Source of the DNA: Drechslerella dactyloides | Taxonomy: Eukaryota; Ascomycota; Orbiliomycetes; Orbiliales; Orbiliaceae | Length of the DNA: 64,000 nt | Direction of reading: 5' to 3' | Assembly (NCBI GenBank): GCA_020064725.1 | Contig: JAGTWJ010000011.1 | Coordinates: 434,001-498,000, forward strand | Shown here: piece by piece, positions 1 to 12,795 of the stretch | Layout: the number at the start of each line of letters is the position of its first letter | Position numbering within the stretch: the stretch's first letter is position 1 | Made by a program: the position numbers and the translations under genes | Notes under the pieces: generated by a model | Database searches by the model: none | Told to the model about the DNA's origin: nothing | Seen by the model: only the letters and a program-made list of their open reading frames with translations

Positions 1-127
1 AAGTAAACAGGATTTTCTACCCCTGAGGTAAGAAACCCAATACCTATGATGGTGGTGCATACTTTTGTTGGGGTGGGGTGGGGAGGCTGCTCGGTCGCTT
101 GTCCTGCTCGGTCGCTTATCGTTGACG
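1..127 (+). mobile_element. Right end of a pogo/Fot1-like transposon (cut by window edge)
   Basis: The last 127 bases of a transposon enter from the left edge. The end nearly matches the right end at 17690-17810: the same GGTGGTGCATAC block, a G-rich stretch, then a terminal inverted repeat with the motif TCGGTCGCTTG repeated at 17-bp spacing and ending in TTGACGT. A TA at 128-129 is the expected target duplication. The rest of the element lies outside the window. Orientation follows the matching copy, whose transposase remnant is on the plus strand. Confidence 0.75.
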
Positions 128-129
128 TT

Positions 130-1433
130 ATATAATTATAAATTTAAAAAAAGCTAAAAAAAAATTATAAAATATAAATTATAAAAAATAAAATAAATTT
201 TTTTTTTTTATAAATTAGATTAAATATATAAATAAGATCCTAAATAAATTTAATTATATAGATTATAAGATAATACCTATATTAATATTAATTAGTTTAT
301 AGATAAAATAATAAAATAAATATTTCTTTATTAAAAATATCTTTTTATATTAAAATATATTAAGTAGTTTTATATATTTAATTTAATATATAAAATTAGA
401 TCTAATATATTTATATACAAAGCTTAGTTAATTTGTAAACTATTTTATATAAGAATAGTAAAAGGCTATAAATTATATATATAAATATCTAATTAATATA
501 AAATAAATAATAATTATATATAATAAAATAAGTTATAATTTAAAGGAATTTACTGATACTAACTAGATATAAAATATAATAAATAAAATTATAATTAGAA
601 AATCTATATTAAATTATATATTTTATATAAAAAATATAATTATCTCCTAATTAAATAAACTACAAACTATTATAGTGAAATTAAGTATAAAAACAAAGAT
701 TATAGTTGTTAATTATATTAAAAAAAAATTATATAATTATATAAATTATTAACTAAACTATAGCTATTTACTAGCCTAAAATTATAAAATACAAGATATA
801 AAAAGATAATTAATATTTTTTTAATAATTTCTTTATTTTATAATAACTAGGAAATTATCAAAATAAATAAAAATCTAAATAATTAATAATATATAAAACG
901 TTTTAATATACAATATTTCTAGATTAAAAAAAAATTTATTAATAAAAAACTCAATATAATCTATTTTTTTATAAACCAAATAATAGTAAATATTTTTACT
1001 AAGATATTTTTTAAGTTATTTTATAATATATATATTATTTTACTAGGCTTATATCTTAATTAAAAGATTTAGAAAATAAATTTTAATATTTAATAATATA
1101 TTTTAAACTATAAATTAAATTATAAGATAAATCTTATATTAAACATTTTCTTTATCTATAAAATAATTTAAAACAGTAATCTACTAAAATAAAATATCTT
1201 TTAGGTTTTTTAAAAGCTAAAAAATAAAACAAAATAATAGAAATATATAAAAAAAACTATTTAGCTAGGTAATAATGTTATATATTAAATAAATTATTTA
1301 TAAAAAGAAAATATAGTTTAAATTAATATTATATAATAAAAATAATATAAACTATATAAAATATCTTCTATAAATTAAAGCATAATCTATAAATAAATTA
1401 AAAAAAAAAGACCTAAACCTACTTTCTTCTTTA
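130..1433. other. AT-rich RIP-degraded DNA, no gene seen
   Basis: This stretch is very rich in A and T and has stop codons in every frame. No protein motif, terminal repeat or RNA gene could be recognised. It is probably the eroded body of an older repeat into which the neighbouring transposon and LINE inserted, but nothing in it proves which. Confidence 0.5.
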
Positions 1434-2439
1434 ATTATTATTATTATTATGAATCATACTGCATGCAACCTTTCGGTTATGGCAGATAGAAGAAAATTAA
1501 ATACAAAATGTGTATAAATAAAAATTAACATATATGTGTGTTTTCCCTATTTCTTTTATTATTAATTAATTAATTAATTAATTAATTAATTAATTTTAGA
1601 TATTATTTTAAAGACTTCTAATCTTCTTTAGTCTTTTCTTTTTGTTTTATCTTTTTTTTTTTAAATAAATATGTTTTACATTATTTATAATATTTATTTT
1701 TGTTGTTTATCACAATTCATCTTACTTAATATTAATAATATTAATTAATAAACTTTTAATTTTTTTTAAGATTATTCTATCTAATTTTATTATTAATATT
1801 AACTTTATAATTGTTTTTTTTTTAAAAAGTATTTTTATATTATTAAAATATTTTTCCATTTATATTAATTTATTTTTAATAAATAATAATATATTAAAAT
1901 TAAATAATATTTTTCTTAATTTTTTTTTTATCTCTCCTCTCTCTTTTTTATAATATTTATATTCCATAATAAGATATTTTAGTATTTACATTATAATACT
2001 ATAATTGTAATATTTATTTAGAATACCTGAATTTAATATTTTATATAAATAATTATTAAACATACCATATCTTATTCTTAATTATATTATTAACAAAATA
2101 AATTTAATATTATTATTTTATAATATTTTATTTCTTTTAAGTTTTAGTAAATTATTATAATCTATCCTTTTTTTATGTTTTTGCTATTATTCTTACCATT
2201 CTATTAGATTTTTTATTTTATTTTGTTTTTTTAGATATACAAAAAATTATATAAGCTTTTTTTAAAAATTTTAGCACCTGATTTCACTAATCCATCTACT
2301 TTTTCATTTCCATATATATTATTATACCCGAGGCACCAATTTATATATATTTTTATTTTGTTAGTATTTAGTTCTCCACTAATATCCCATATTTCTTTAA
2401 TAATATCTTAACCTAATCCAAAACATAATAATTTTATTT

Positions 2440-2700
2440 TTTGTATTACAGCTTGGTTATCTGAATATAAATATATATTATTTATGTTTTTATTTTGTAA
2501 CAATATTTTTAATACTTTTTTAAAAGCTATTTGTATAGTAATTAATTCAGTATTATATACTTCTATTAAATCTCCTAGACTAATTTTTATTTCAAAAATT
2601 GATTTATTATCAATTTCACCATATATACTAGCATTTATTAATTTAATATCTCCTTCTAAATTTAATAGAGAGTTGTCTATATAAATAATTTAATTTTTTT
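2440..2700 (-). pseudogene. RNase H domain remnant of the LINE
   Basis: The minus-strand translation gives IDNSLLNLEGD, then EVYNTEL, then YLYSDNQAVI. These fit the RNase H pattern of Tad1-like LINEs (DGS, acidic E, and D in SDNQA), with one aspartate region eroded. Just downstream on the minus strand, at 2280-2350, is INWCLGYNNIYGNEKVD, which fits the usual W-x-P-G-H-x-x-I-x-G-N-E-x-A-D segment. The frame has stops nearby, so it is not functional. Confidence 0.65.
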
Positions 2701-3027
2701 TTAAATTTAATTTTAATTTATTTATAATATGTTATCTTACCTCTATTTCTTTTAGTTTTTTACTAATATTTATATTAATATTATTTTCAACCCACAGAAA
2801 ATTTACTTCTATATTAATATATTCAATTTTAGTATATAGAGTAATTAAATAATTTATTCTTAATAGAATAAAATCTAATAAAATTTAATATATCTTATTT
2901 CCATTATTATCTTTTTTATTTTTATATTATTTTAAATATTGAACATCGTCCTTTTTATTAAAATAAAATTTTAGTAGGACTAATTCTGGTGTTCTTAATT
3001 TAATTGGATAATTTTTATTAAGATATA

Positions 3028-4919
3028 ACGTATTCCACAAACAAGCGGACCACACAAACAAGCGGACTACCTCTCAACACTGGTGTGACTATTCCTCTTT
3101 TGTACTATATTATCTTCATAACTATTATTATGGCTGTTATTATGATTGAATTCTGAGTTATTCTAGCTATTAAAGTTCTGGAAAAAAATCAAAAATTAAG
3201 TATTTAAGCTACTATTAAGCTTTATGATATCTTTTATACTATTTTATTATACTAGTATAATGGCTGTATTTTGAAGGCAGACAGTATTTTTAAATTACAA
3301 AACCTTATAAAATTAAAAAAGAACATTATTGTTTAATATATATTTAAGTTATCTACATGGTTTTTTTATTTTAAGTTAAATAGTATAGAAGATATGGTTA
3401 ATTAGCTGCTATCAATGTGTGCTAGCAATAGTATATGATGTGTTGGTAAGAATTGGGTAGCAAATTTTGTAAAATACTATTTAGAGCTTTAGATGTGTTT
3501 GTTTAGAAAGTATGACTACTAGCAAGCTAAATGTGAAGATCTGGATTTTATTCAAAAATGGTTTCAGCTTTTACAAACAACAAAAGCAAAATATAATATT
3601 ATAGACAATAATATTTATAATTTTAATAAAATAGGTTTTGTAATAGATATGATTTCTATAATTATGGTTATTATAAGAACTGAAATATATAATAAAGCTA
3701 AGCTAGTACAACCTAGAAATCACAAATAAACAACAGTCATTCAAAAAATAGATATAAAAGATTAGACAATACCACCATTTATTATTCTAGTTGGTTAATA
3801 TTATCTAGCTAGTTAATATATAGAGACCAATTTATTAAATAACTAGGTTATTATATTTTCTGATAATAACTAAACAACAAATAAGATCACTATAAAATAA
3901 TTAAAGTATTTTAATCACTTTATAATATGGTATTATATTTCAAACTACCAACTATTAATCCTAAATAACCATAACAACCACCATTTAGTATTTTTTAAGT
4001 TTTACTATTAAAAACACAAGATTATTACAATCTACATACCACCACATTCTTTATATTTTCTTTAGCCATTAAACATTAGATACTTTGGGCCATTAAAGTA
4101 GGTGTATAATCACCAGATAAAGAACTTAATATATACACATATCAACCATATCAACAAGCTAGAGTTCCTTTCTAGATTCCACAAAACATTTACTACTACA
4201 ATAACATTTAAGAATATACACAGCAGCTTTGCTAAAACTAATATTATATTTTATAATCCTAACAAGGTTTTTTTAAAGCTAAATATACAGCTACCAATAT
4301 CTACCCCAATAAATTCATATCCTAATACCACAAATACAGCAACCACTTAGACAACAAAAACCCCAATAAATCCTTCAGAAACTAACCTACAATCAGAACT
4401 CATCAAAAACCAGATTATCTAACATCAAAATAACTCTTTAATATTATTACTAGCTACTGTAGACCAATTCACTAAAAAGGCACAAATAATAATACACCAA
4501 CTAACACTTATACAAGCAAAAAACACAACACTACACTCTACTAATAAAATATTAAGCAAGCACCAGCAGACAAAAAAACAACACATACAACATAAAGATA
4601 TATTTACCATACACCAAACTAATAAAATCCTAAATAATAATATTATAAATAAACAAAATAAACAGGTAAAACATCTAAACCATCAAAACAGCCCCCAACC
4701 AAAAACCACCTCTAGAAAAATAATTCACTACAGCAGTTATAGTAAACCTAAACATAACATTCAAACATACCAGCAAACATCTTAAGCATATAACCAAGCA
4801 AACTAGCATATATATAGCCCAGTATAATAGCAGTATAGCCATAAAGCCAGTATTTTTGCTGGGGTGGGGTGTTGAGGTGGTCCGCTCGCTTGTGTGGTCC
4901 GCTCGCTTGTGGAATACGT
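3028..4919 (+). mobile_element. Pogo/Fot1-like DNA transposon inside the LINE
   Basis: This 1892-bp element lies between TA dinucleotides at 3026-3027 and 4920-4921. Its ends are inverted repeats of about 50 bp: the left starts ACGTATTCCACAA and the right ends in the complement. The unit AAGCGAGCGGACCAC is repeated at 17-bp spacing in the right end; the left end carries G-to-A changes. The interior encodes a decayed DDE transposase. An 82-codon plus-strand fragment at 4102-4350 matches the C-terminal part of Fot1/pogo transposases (THINHINKLEFLSRFHKTF). The second catalytic region near 3.95-3.98 kb reads LLILNNHNNHH where a D-x-H is expected. The host LINE resumes on the other side. Non-functional. 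Confidence 0.85.
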
Positions 4920-7900
4920 TAATGATTTTAAGGTATATTATCTTTATAGATTATTAAACCTAATTTCTAATGGTAAAATAAAAGCTTCAACTTCTAATAA
5001 ATAAATTAATATTATTTTATATATTTTATTAATTTTTCTAATCATCTTATTTTATAAAATATTAAAATCTTTTAAAAATGATTTTTAATTTTTTTACTAA
5101 ATTTCAGCACCAAAATCCAAAATAAAGCAAACATAATTTTTATATAATTATATTAATATTTTTAAGTTTAATTCTTTTTTTGAATTTACTAAACCTTTAA
5201 TATAATTAAATATTTGGTTTACAGCTGTTAATTTATTTTAAACATGGAATTTAAATTTTAAATTTTTGTTTAAATAAATTTCAAGTTATCTAATTATATT
5301 AGATAATTTAATCATTATTTTATTTAATAAAATTAAATTATATTTTCTATTATTATTATTTCTCTTTGAATTAAAATAAAAATGTATTAATTCAGATTTT
5401 ATATTATCAAAGGTTACTATATTATTTTTTACCCAATTAAATACAGTTTCTAACATATTTTTTAAATTTATTATATTTAATTTTATTAATTTATTAATTA
5501 TAATAATAGTAATATTATTAATATAACTTAGTATTTTAATATTATTATATTTTTATTTTAATTATTTAAACAACAATATTAAATATAATAAAAATAAAAT
5601 TGAAGATATAGGTAAACTCTAAGATATTCCTATTTTAACTAATTTTAATTTTTCTATTTATTTATCAAAAGCAAGCTTAATTTGTCTATTTAATATAAAA
5701 TTCTCAATCTAATTAGTTAATTGTTTTGAAAATTTTATATCTTTAATAATTTTAATTAATCTTGTTTTTAAAACATTGTCAAAAACTTTCTTTATATCTA
5801 AAAATAATATAGAGGTTTTAAACTTTTCTAATTTTATATTTTCTATATTATATATTAAAGATAATGTAGTATCTATAGTTAATCTTTATTTTCTACCCCT
5901 AATTTATTTATAATATAGAATATTTCTTATTTTTAAGATATATGTTAATTTTATAACTATTATTTTCTCTGATATTTTTCCTAAATAGTTTAAAAGACTT
6001 ATAATTTTATAAGCTTTTGGGATACTATAATCCAGTTTATTAGATTTTAGTAGAATTACCCTAATTGTTTGTTTAAAGTATATTAAATAGTACCCATAAT
6101 TTAATAATCTTTTAAATAAATTATTAAATTTCTCTGGTATTATTTTGTATGCTTCTTTTAAACATAAAAAATTAATTCCATCTGGGCCTGGTGTTTTTTT
6201 TAAATTTAATATAAAAATAGTTTTTTTAATTTCTTTATTTATAATTTTTTCTTATTTAATTATATTTCTGATTATTTGTTCTTTTATTTCAAATAAATTA
6301 TTAGATTCCAGGTAATTTAGTAGTTTTAAAAATAACATTTTTCAAAATATTTGTATTTTCTTATTAAAGCTTATTATTAGATTATTTTTAAAATCTAGAT
6401 TTAATATTCTTTATATTTTAAATAGTTTTATATAATTTAGTATTTTGAAGATCTTTTTATTTTTTTATATTTATTAAGAAGTTTGTTTACTTTTCAGTTT
6501 TAACTCTTCTTATTATTCTAAAATAATTATTTCATTTAAACTTAAATAAATTCCATCATTCCTAGATTTTATTTTATTTTCATTATCTTTTTACTTACTA
6601 CATTTTTATTCTTAGCATATTTATTTTATTATTCCACCAAACTTTTAATTTTAATATTATAATTAATTTTGGTGTTAATATTTCCACTACATTAATTATA
6701 TTTTGTTAAAATAAATTTATAGCCTATTCTAAATTTTATTTTAAATTATTATTATTACTATTTAAGGTAAATAATAATTTATCCTAGTTATTATTTTAAT
6801 CTAGATCTTTATTTAAATTTAATAATGTTTTTTAAAACTTCTCCCAATTAATTTTATTCCAATTATATTTATTTGTTGATAATAGGTTATCAATTAAATA
6901 ATTATTATTTTAAAAATATATATTAAATAAGATAACCTTATAGTCTAATCTTATATCTAAATTATTATTTATTATCCATTCTCCAATAAATAAATTTATT
7001 TGAATTATTATAAACATTAAATCTAAAATAGATAAGTTCTTCCCTTTATTAAAATAATAAATTAGAATATTGGGATTATTTATTAAATATAAATTTTTAT
7101 TTTTAATAATATTTATTAATTCTTCATATCAAATACTTTTCCTGTACTTAAAATTCCATAAATAATAATAAGCATTAAAATCTTTAATTAATAAATACCT
7201 TTTATTAATAAATTTGATTATTTTATTAAATAATTTTTTTATTATATATAATTTGTTGTTTTGGTTTGTTTAATATTTTTTATTATAAACATTAATTATT
7301 TGGATTTTACTAAATTTTTTTGATTTAATATCAATAATTTAGTAATTTTTATTATTAATTAAGTCTATTCAATTATTAATTTTATATAAAAATAAATTAA
7401 AATAATATGTAATTATTCTTGGTTTTTTTATTATATTTAGTATTAATGATGTAAAACCATTAATATTTATTGTTGTTAATTTTTTTAAAATCCATGATTT
7501 TTATAAAAATAAAATATCTATTTTATTTATTACAGAATTTAAAATGTCTTGTATTATATTAAATAACATATTACAATTATATTATACATATTTTATTTTA
7601 TTCTACATTAAAATAATTTAAATATTATTATTTTAATTATGATTTTAATCTTAGTTTTAATTTTGTTTTTGAGTTATATTAAATTTTATTTTTAATGTTT
7701 TTAACTCTTCATAATTTTGTAAATTCACTATATATTCTCTTTTATAATAAATACATTTTAAAATATTATATAAATATATTCTACTTTTTATATTGTATTT
7801 ATTGCATTTATATTAGTATATTTTATACTCCAAAGAACATATTCTACATATATTTGTAAATATGTATATTGTAGCCAAATATCCAAAATCTTAGCAGTTT

Positions 7901-9060
7901 GTATATTGGTTTTTTAAATGTATAAAGTAATATTTCTTTGTTTTTAGAAATTTTCTGTTTAAAAATAATCCTTTATTATATAATATTTGTTTTGCTATTT
8001 CTATTATTTTTATTGTTAATACTATAGAAAAACAAAATTTATTTATTTATTTATTTTCTAGTATTAGTTATTTTGGTATTCTTACTAATTCACAGATATT
8101 ATTATTTTTTATTTTGTTTTTTAGAGTGATTAATTGCTCCTTATTTTAAAATTAATTTATTTGGATTTTATATATTATTACAAATCCCCATTTTATTATC
8201 TTTACTAGTTTTTGAATATATTAGTCTATTTTAACCAATTCCTTGTATATTTCTTCTTTATATTTAAGGATGTCTTCATTTTTTATATTTTAATATGTAA
8301 TTAATATTAAATTGTTTTTTTCATTTGTCAAGATTTTTGTAATTATTTTATTTTAGGATTTCTCTTGTTTTTTAAGGATATTATTTATTTTTATTCAATA
8401 GATATTTAGATTTATTATCAATTTATTATTTATCATTCATAAAATAATTAATCTTCATTATTTAATTGGTAGATTTATCATTTTTAGTGTTTTTTATGTT
8501 TTTAACATTTTTAATATTTTTATTTGTGTATTTACAGTTTGTGCATATATTTTTAATATATTTATTTGGTTTTTATTTTTATTTTGGATTTTATTTAATT
8601 GTTTTTTTAGGTTATTTATTTTTTTTTTTTTGTTTTGCAATTAAGATGATTAAATCTTGGTTTTCTTAAATTAATTTAGTTTTAGTTTTTTCTATTTGTA
8701 TAGATTTAATTGATTATATACAATATCATTTATTTAGTTTAAGTATAATATTTATTAGATTTATTTCATCCAATAATAAGCTAATAGATAAATCTATTGG
8801 TTAAAATGGATTTATCTGAAGGTGGTGTTTTTAGTGTTTTTAGTGTTGCCCCTGATTTTTGTATATATAGACAATCATAAATTTTTAATATATTACTATT
8901 GTGATTATAAAATTATGATTGTGAATTAGATTGTGTACTTAATATATTTTATTAAGTTTTTTAAGTGCTTTCGAATGATCTAATTTTTATTGTGTTTCGT
9001 CGATTTCGTCAAATGATATGAGAGGCTCTTTATTTTTCTAATATTTTTAAATGCGGTCTT

Positions 9061-9367
9061 GTTTGTAAATGTTAATATTATTAATTAATAATTAGATTTA
9101 ATAAAAAATATTCTTATAGATAAAAAAATAATCCTGGAATAATATGAGAATATTATTATTATTAATAAGGAATTTAATATTATTATCTATAAAATTAAAC
9201 TTAAAATGGCTATTAAATTTAAAGAAAGTTATTAAAAGGATATAATAGTAAAAAAAATACTTTAAAACTTTGAAGAAATTATTATACTATTTACTATAGA
9301 GAATAGATATATTTTTTAAAAATTTTTTTTCTATATTCTAGATAAGAAATTGTAATTTAAAATCTTA
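9061..9367. other. AT-rich host DNA left of LINE copy 2
   Basis: This is AT-rich sequence between the poorly defined 5' end of the first LINE and the target duplication of the second LINE copy. No gene or motif was found. It appears continuous with 10129 onward once the LINE insertion is removed. Confidence 0.4.
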
Positions 9368-9380
9368 TAATTATATTATA
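9368..9380. repeat. Target-site duplication, left copy (LINE copy 2)
   Basis: The 13-mer TAATTATATTATA at 9368-9380 recurs exactly at 10116-10128 and flanks the LINE fragment. This is the length expected for target-primed reverse transcription. The AT-rich composition makes chance identity possible, but both copies abut the LINE ends exactly. Confidence 0.75.
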
Positions 9381-10115
9381 TTATTATTATTATTATGAAT
9401 CATACTGCATGCAACCTTTCGGTTATGGCAGGTGGAAGAAAATTAAATACAAAATGCGTACAAATGAAAATTAACACATATGTGTGTTTTCCCTGTTTCT
9501 TTTGTTATTAATTAATTAATTAGTTAATTAATTAATTTTGGATATTATTTTAAAGACTTCTAATCTTCCTTAGTCTTTTCCTCTTGTTTTATCCTCTTTA
9601 AGCGGATATGTTTTGCATCATTTATAATGTTTATTTTTGCCGCTTATCGCAATTCGTCTTGCTTAATATTAATAATATTAATTGGTGGACTTTTAATCTT
9701 TCTCAAGATTACCCCATCCAATTTTATTATTAATATTAACTTTGTAATTGTCTTTTCTTTTAAAGAGTATTTTCGTATTGTTGAGATATTTTTCCATTTG
9801 TATTAATCCATTCTTAGTGAATAATAATGTATTAAAATTAAATGGTATTTTCCCCAATTCTTTTTTCATCTCTCCTCTCTCTTTTTTATAATATTTACAT
9901 CCCATGATGAGATGTTTTGGTGTTTGCGTTATAATACCGCAATTGCAATATTTATTTAGAATACCTGAATTTGGTATTTTATATAAATAATCGTTGAACA
10001 TGCCGTGTCCTGTCCTTAATTGCGTTATTGACGAAATAAATTTAATATTGCTATTTTGCAATATTTTATTTCTTTTGAGTTTTGGTAGATTATTGTAATC
10101 TATCCTTTTTTCATG
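9381..10115 (-). mobile_element. 5'-truncated LINE copy 2 (Tad1-like 3' end)
   Basis: This 735-bp minus-strand LINE fragment begins with a (TTA)n tail and aligns end to end with 1434-2176. It is less RIP-mutated than the long copy and still has an open frame of 122 codons at 9693-10061. That frame encodes the protein tail that follows RNase H in Tad1-like LINEs: ITQLRTGHGMFNDYL, then CNCGIITQTPKHLIMGC, a cysteine-histidine cluster, and a basic region. The fragment ends abruptly at 10115 and has 13-bp target duplications, so it is a dead-on-arrival 5'-truncated insertion and not a host gene. Confidence 0.85.
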
Positions 10116-10128
10116 TAATTATATTATA

Positions 10129-12793
10129 ATATACTTATATCTAGAAATTAAAAGAATATAAGAATTTATTATATAATAATATTTTTAGTTTAAAATAAGA
10201 CAACAAATTAAATAATATATTAAAATATATGATTTATACTTATAAAATAAACTAGTAAAATATGTATCATATAGATATTTATAATCTAATAAGATACTTA
10301 GTAAGTTATTCTAAATCATAATTTATAATTTTGTATAAGGACTATCCTACTTAAAAAATCTTTTAATAAATTAAATTTATAATGAAATTTTGATTATTAT
10401 TTATAAATTTATTAAGATTATTATTTTGGAATTTTAAAATAATTTTTAGAAAATAGAATAACTTTTGATAATTTATAATAAATAAATATTTAGCTAATAT
10501 AAACTATAAGAAAAATATATCTATAACAAAGATTTTTTTTTAACAATAAATATTAAAAATATATTATAAATATCTTAAATATTAAATTTAATATAGTAAT
10601 AAAAGAAAAAGCTCAAACTAATAAAATATTAAAATAAATAATTCAAATAGTAGAAATTTATCTTAGATTATTTTTAAATTATATATAGAATAACTAAATA
10701 AAACTACTATTTATGATAGAATTTATTTATAACTTATCAAAATATTTAGTTATAAATTATATATTTTATAAAATATTATAAGACTGGAACCTATAAATTA
10801 CATAACCAACCTTATTTATAAAAAAAGAAATATAAAAGAATATTCCAAATTTATAAATAAATTTTATAAATATTTAAAAAATAATTTGGATTTTATAGCC
10901 CAAACTATATCCTATTATTATAATAAGAAAAGAACAAAGATATCTTTTTTAAAAAAAGAAAATAAAGTATATTTACTTATAAAAAATATTAAAACAAAAA
11001 GATCTAATTAAAAACTTGATTTTTAAAAACTTAGATCATATATTATAACTAAAAAATTAAATAAATATCTTTTTGAATTTTATATCTCTAAAAACTTTAA
11101 AATCTATAAAATATTTTATATTACTTTACTTGAACCTGTATTTAATGGATTTAAAAAAAAAAAAATAATCCAAAAATTAAAAAAAACAACTATAATAAAT
11201 ATAAAATCAAAAAAATTCTAAATTATAAAAATAACCTAAAAATATTAATTAACAAATTCTTAATTAAATAAAAAGATTATTTATTAAAAAAAGATTTATA
11301 ATAATTAAAAAACAATATTTTACTGGAATTTATTAAACAATATTTTGATAAATTTAATACTTACTAAATAAAACAAGACCCACCACCACAACAATCCTAA
11401 GAAAAACTTAAAAAGAATATTAAAATATAAAAAACTAATTCTAATAATATAATTATAACTAAATAAGTTTACTCTATCTCAGAATTACATCCTCTAACAT
11501 CAAAATCACTATTAAATATAAAAAACTTATATATATACAAAATTTACTCCTTTTTAAAATATAAACTAACTCATTCACAAATACTATCCTAACAACAAAA
11601 AACCTTATTCAAAACATCAGCATTTATCTAAGCCTTAAAATAAAAATGTGGTATAGCTAGCTTAAAAGCTAGCATCCTCTAATAATTAGAACAAACAAAA
11701 TATACTATCACCATTATCAAAATATAAAAAATAATAAAAACAATAAAAAAAATAGATAATAATAAACTTATTTATCCTACCCCTTTTTATATAATAGAAT
11801 TCTACAAAACAATTCTCAGAATTATACACATCATACAGTATAAACCAGTACTAACTATATTTAATAATATATATATATTAAAAAAATACTATATTAAGTA
11901 TTAAAACTTATACCATCACTATTCAAAAAAGCCTCAAAATCAAAAAATTCCAGATTTTTAATCAAAAAAAAAAAATACCCCAATCTTGTACTCAAAAGCC
12001 TCTTATTCTTTTATAAACTTTTCCTCTTAATATATTATATCACCCAATTTATTATCTAAAAACAATATCTTCTTTTTAATATAAAAAATCCAAAAAAACA
12101 TCTCAGTAATCTTAGATATTGTTTTTAATAATTCAGCCTGCTTTATCTTTAGAGTTTTTAATTTTTTTTTTTTTTTTAGATTTAATAGAAGATCTAATCA
12201 ACTATAAAGTATATTAACATTAATCAATAATAAAACTCTAGATAAAAAAAATAAAACCTACATTTAAAAATCATAATATAATTAATACCAAGATATATAC
12301 AACTAACATACTTCTAATTTCACACAAAAAAAATAAAACAATTAAAATTATATTTATTATAAAACTCATATATAATAGTAAAACAACTACCACACTTTTT
12401 AATCAAACAGACTTACTTATAATAATATTCAAAAGAGTTTTTCTTATAACAATCAGCAAATATCTTAAAAAACAAAATCAAAAAAGATATATTACACAAA
12501 AAATAATTTACAGAAGAAAAAGAAACCTAATACCACCTAAATATTAAAATCTTATATTATATTTAATTATTTAATTCTATCACATATAAAAAAAACCTAC
12601 ACTACTTTATTCTATACTACTCATACTTATACCAAAATTAGCATACCACTAATTCTTATAAAAAAAAGAATAATATTATAGAATAATAGTATAATATCTA
12701 AATAACCTATATAATCCTGGTTTCTATATAAGCACCCTTCCCATATAATACACAAAGTAATAATATATCTATATATTATATAAAATAAACTTC
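10129..12793. other. AT-rich degraded repeat, unidentified
   Basis: This 2.7-kb stretch is AT-rich and full of stops in all frames. No reverse transcriptase, integrase or transposase motif could be read with confidence. A TATATAAGCACCCTTCCC segment near 12735-12752 looks like a promoter or LTR-type TATA region and may belong to a degraded LTR element that continues after 13870, but no matching second LTR was seen. Confidence 0.35.
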
Positions 12794-12795
12794 TA

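Larger units (their letters stand above)
1434..9060 (-). mobile_element. Decayed Tad1-like LINE retrotransposon, interrupted
   Basis: A non-LTR retrotransposon reads on the minus strand, with its 3' end at about 1434 in a (TAA)n-type tail. Decayed coding motifs appear in the expected order: zinc-knuckle-like remnant near 7.8-7.9 kb, endonuclease-like remnant (ILF-stop-KSWI, then KPRIITYY) near 7.35-7.57 kb, reverse transcriptase with GI-P-stop-GSP-type motif near 5.61-5.64 kb and catalytic YIDD now read as YINN near 5.51-5.53 kb, RNase H with EVYNTEL and SDNQA near 2.45-2.70 kb, and a cysteine-histidine tail near 2.0 kb. A DNA transposon at 3028-4919 splits it. CAA-to-TAA and GAT-to-AAT type changes point to RIP. 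The 5' boundary near 9 kb is not defined. The element is certainly dead. Confidence 0.75.

Noticed and set aside
8466..8669. 67-codon plus-strand frame rich in Phe and Leu, looking like a membrane peptide
   Set aside because: It is an artefact of T-rich RIP-mutated DNA on the antisense of the LINE; the composition explains the hydrophobic appearance.
9693..10061. 122-codon open frame on the minus strand as a host gene
   Set aside because: It aligns with the decayed LINE tail at 1.6-2.1 kb and lies inside a fragment with target-site duplications, so it is transposon remnant.
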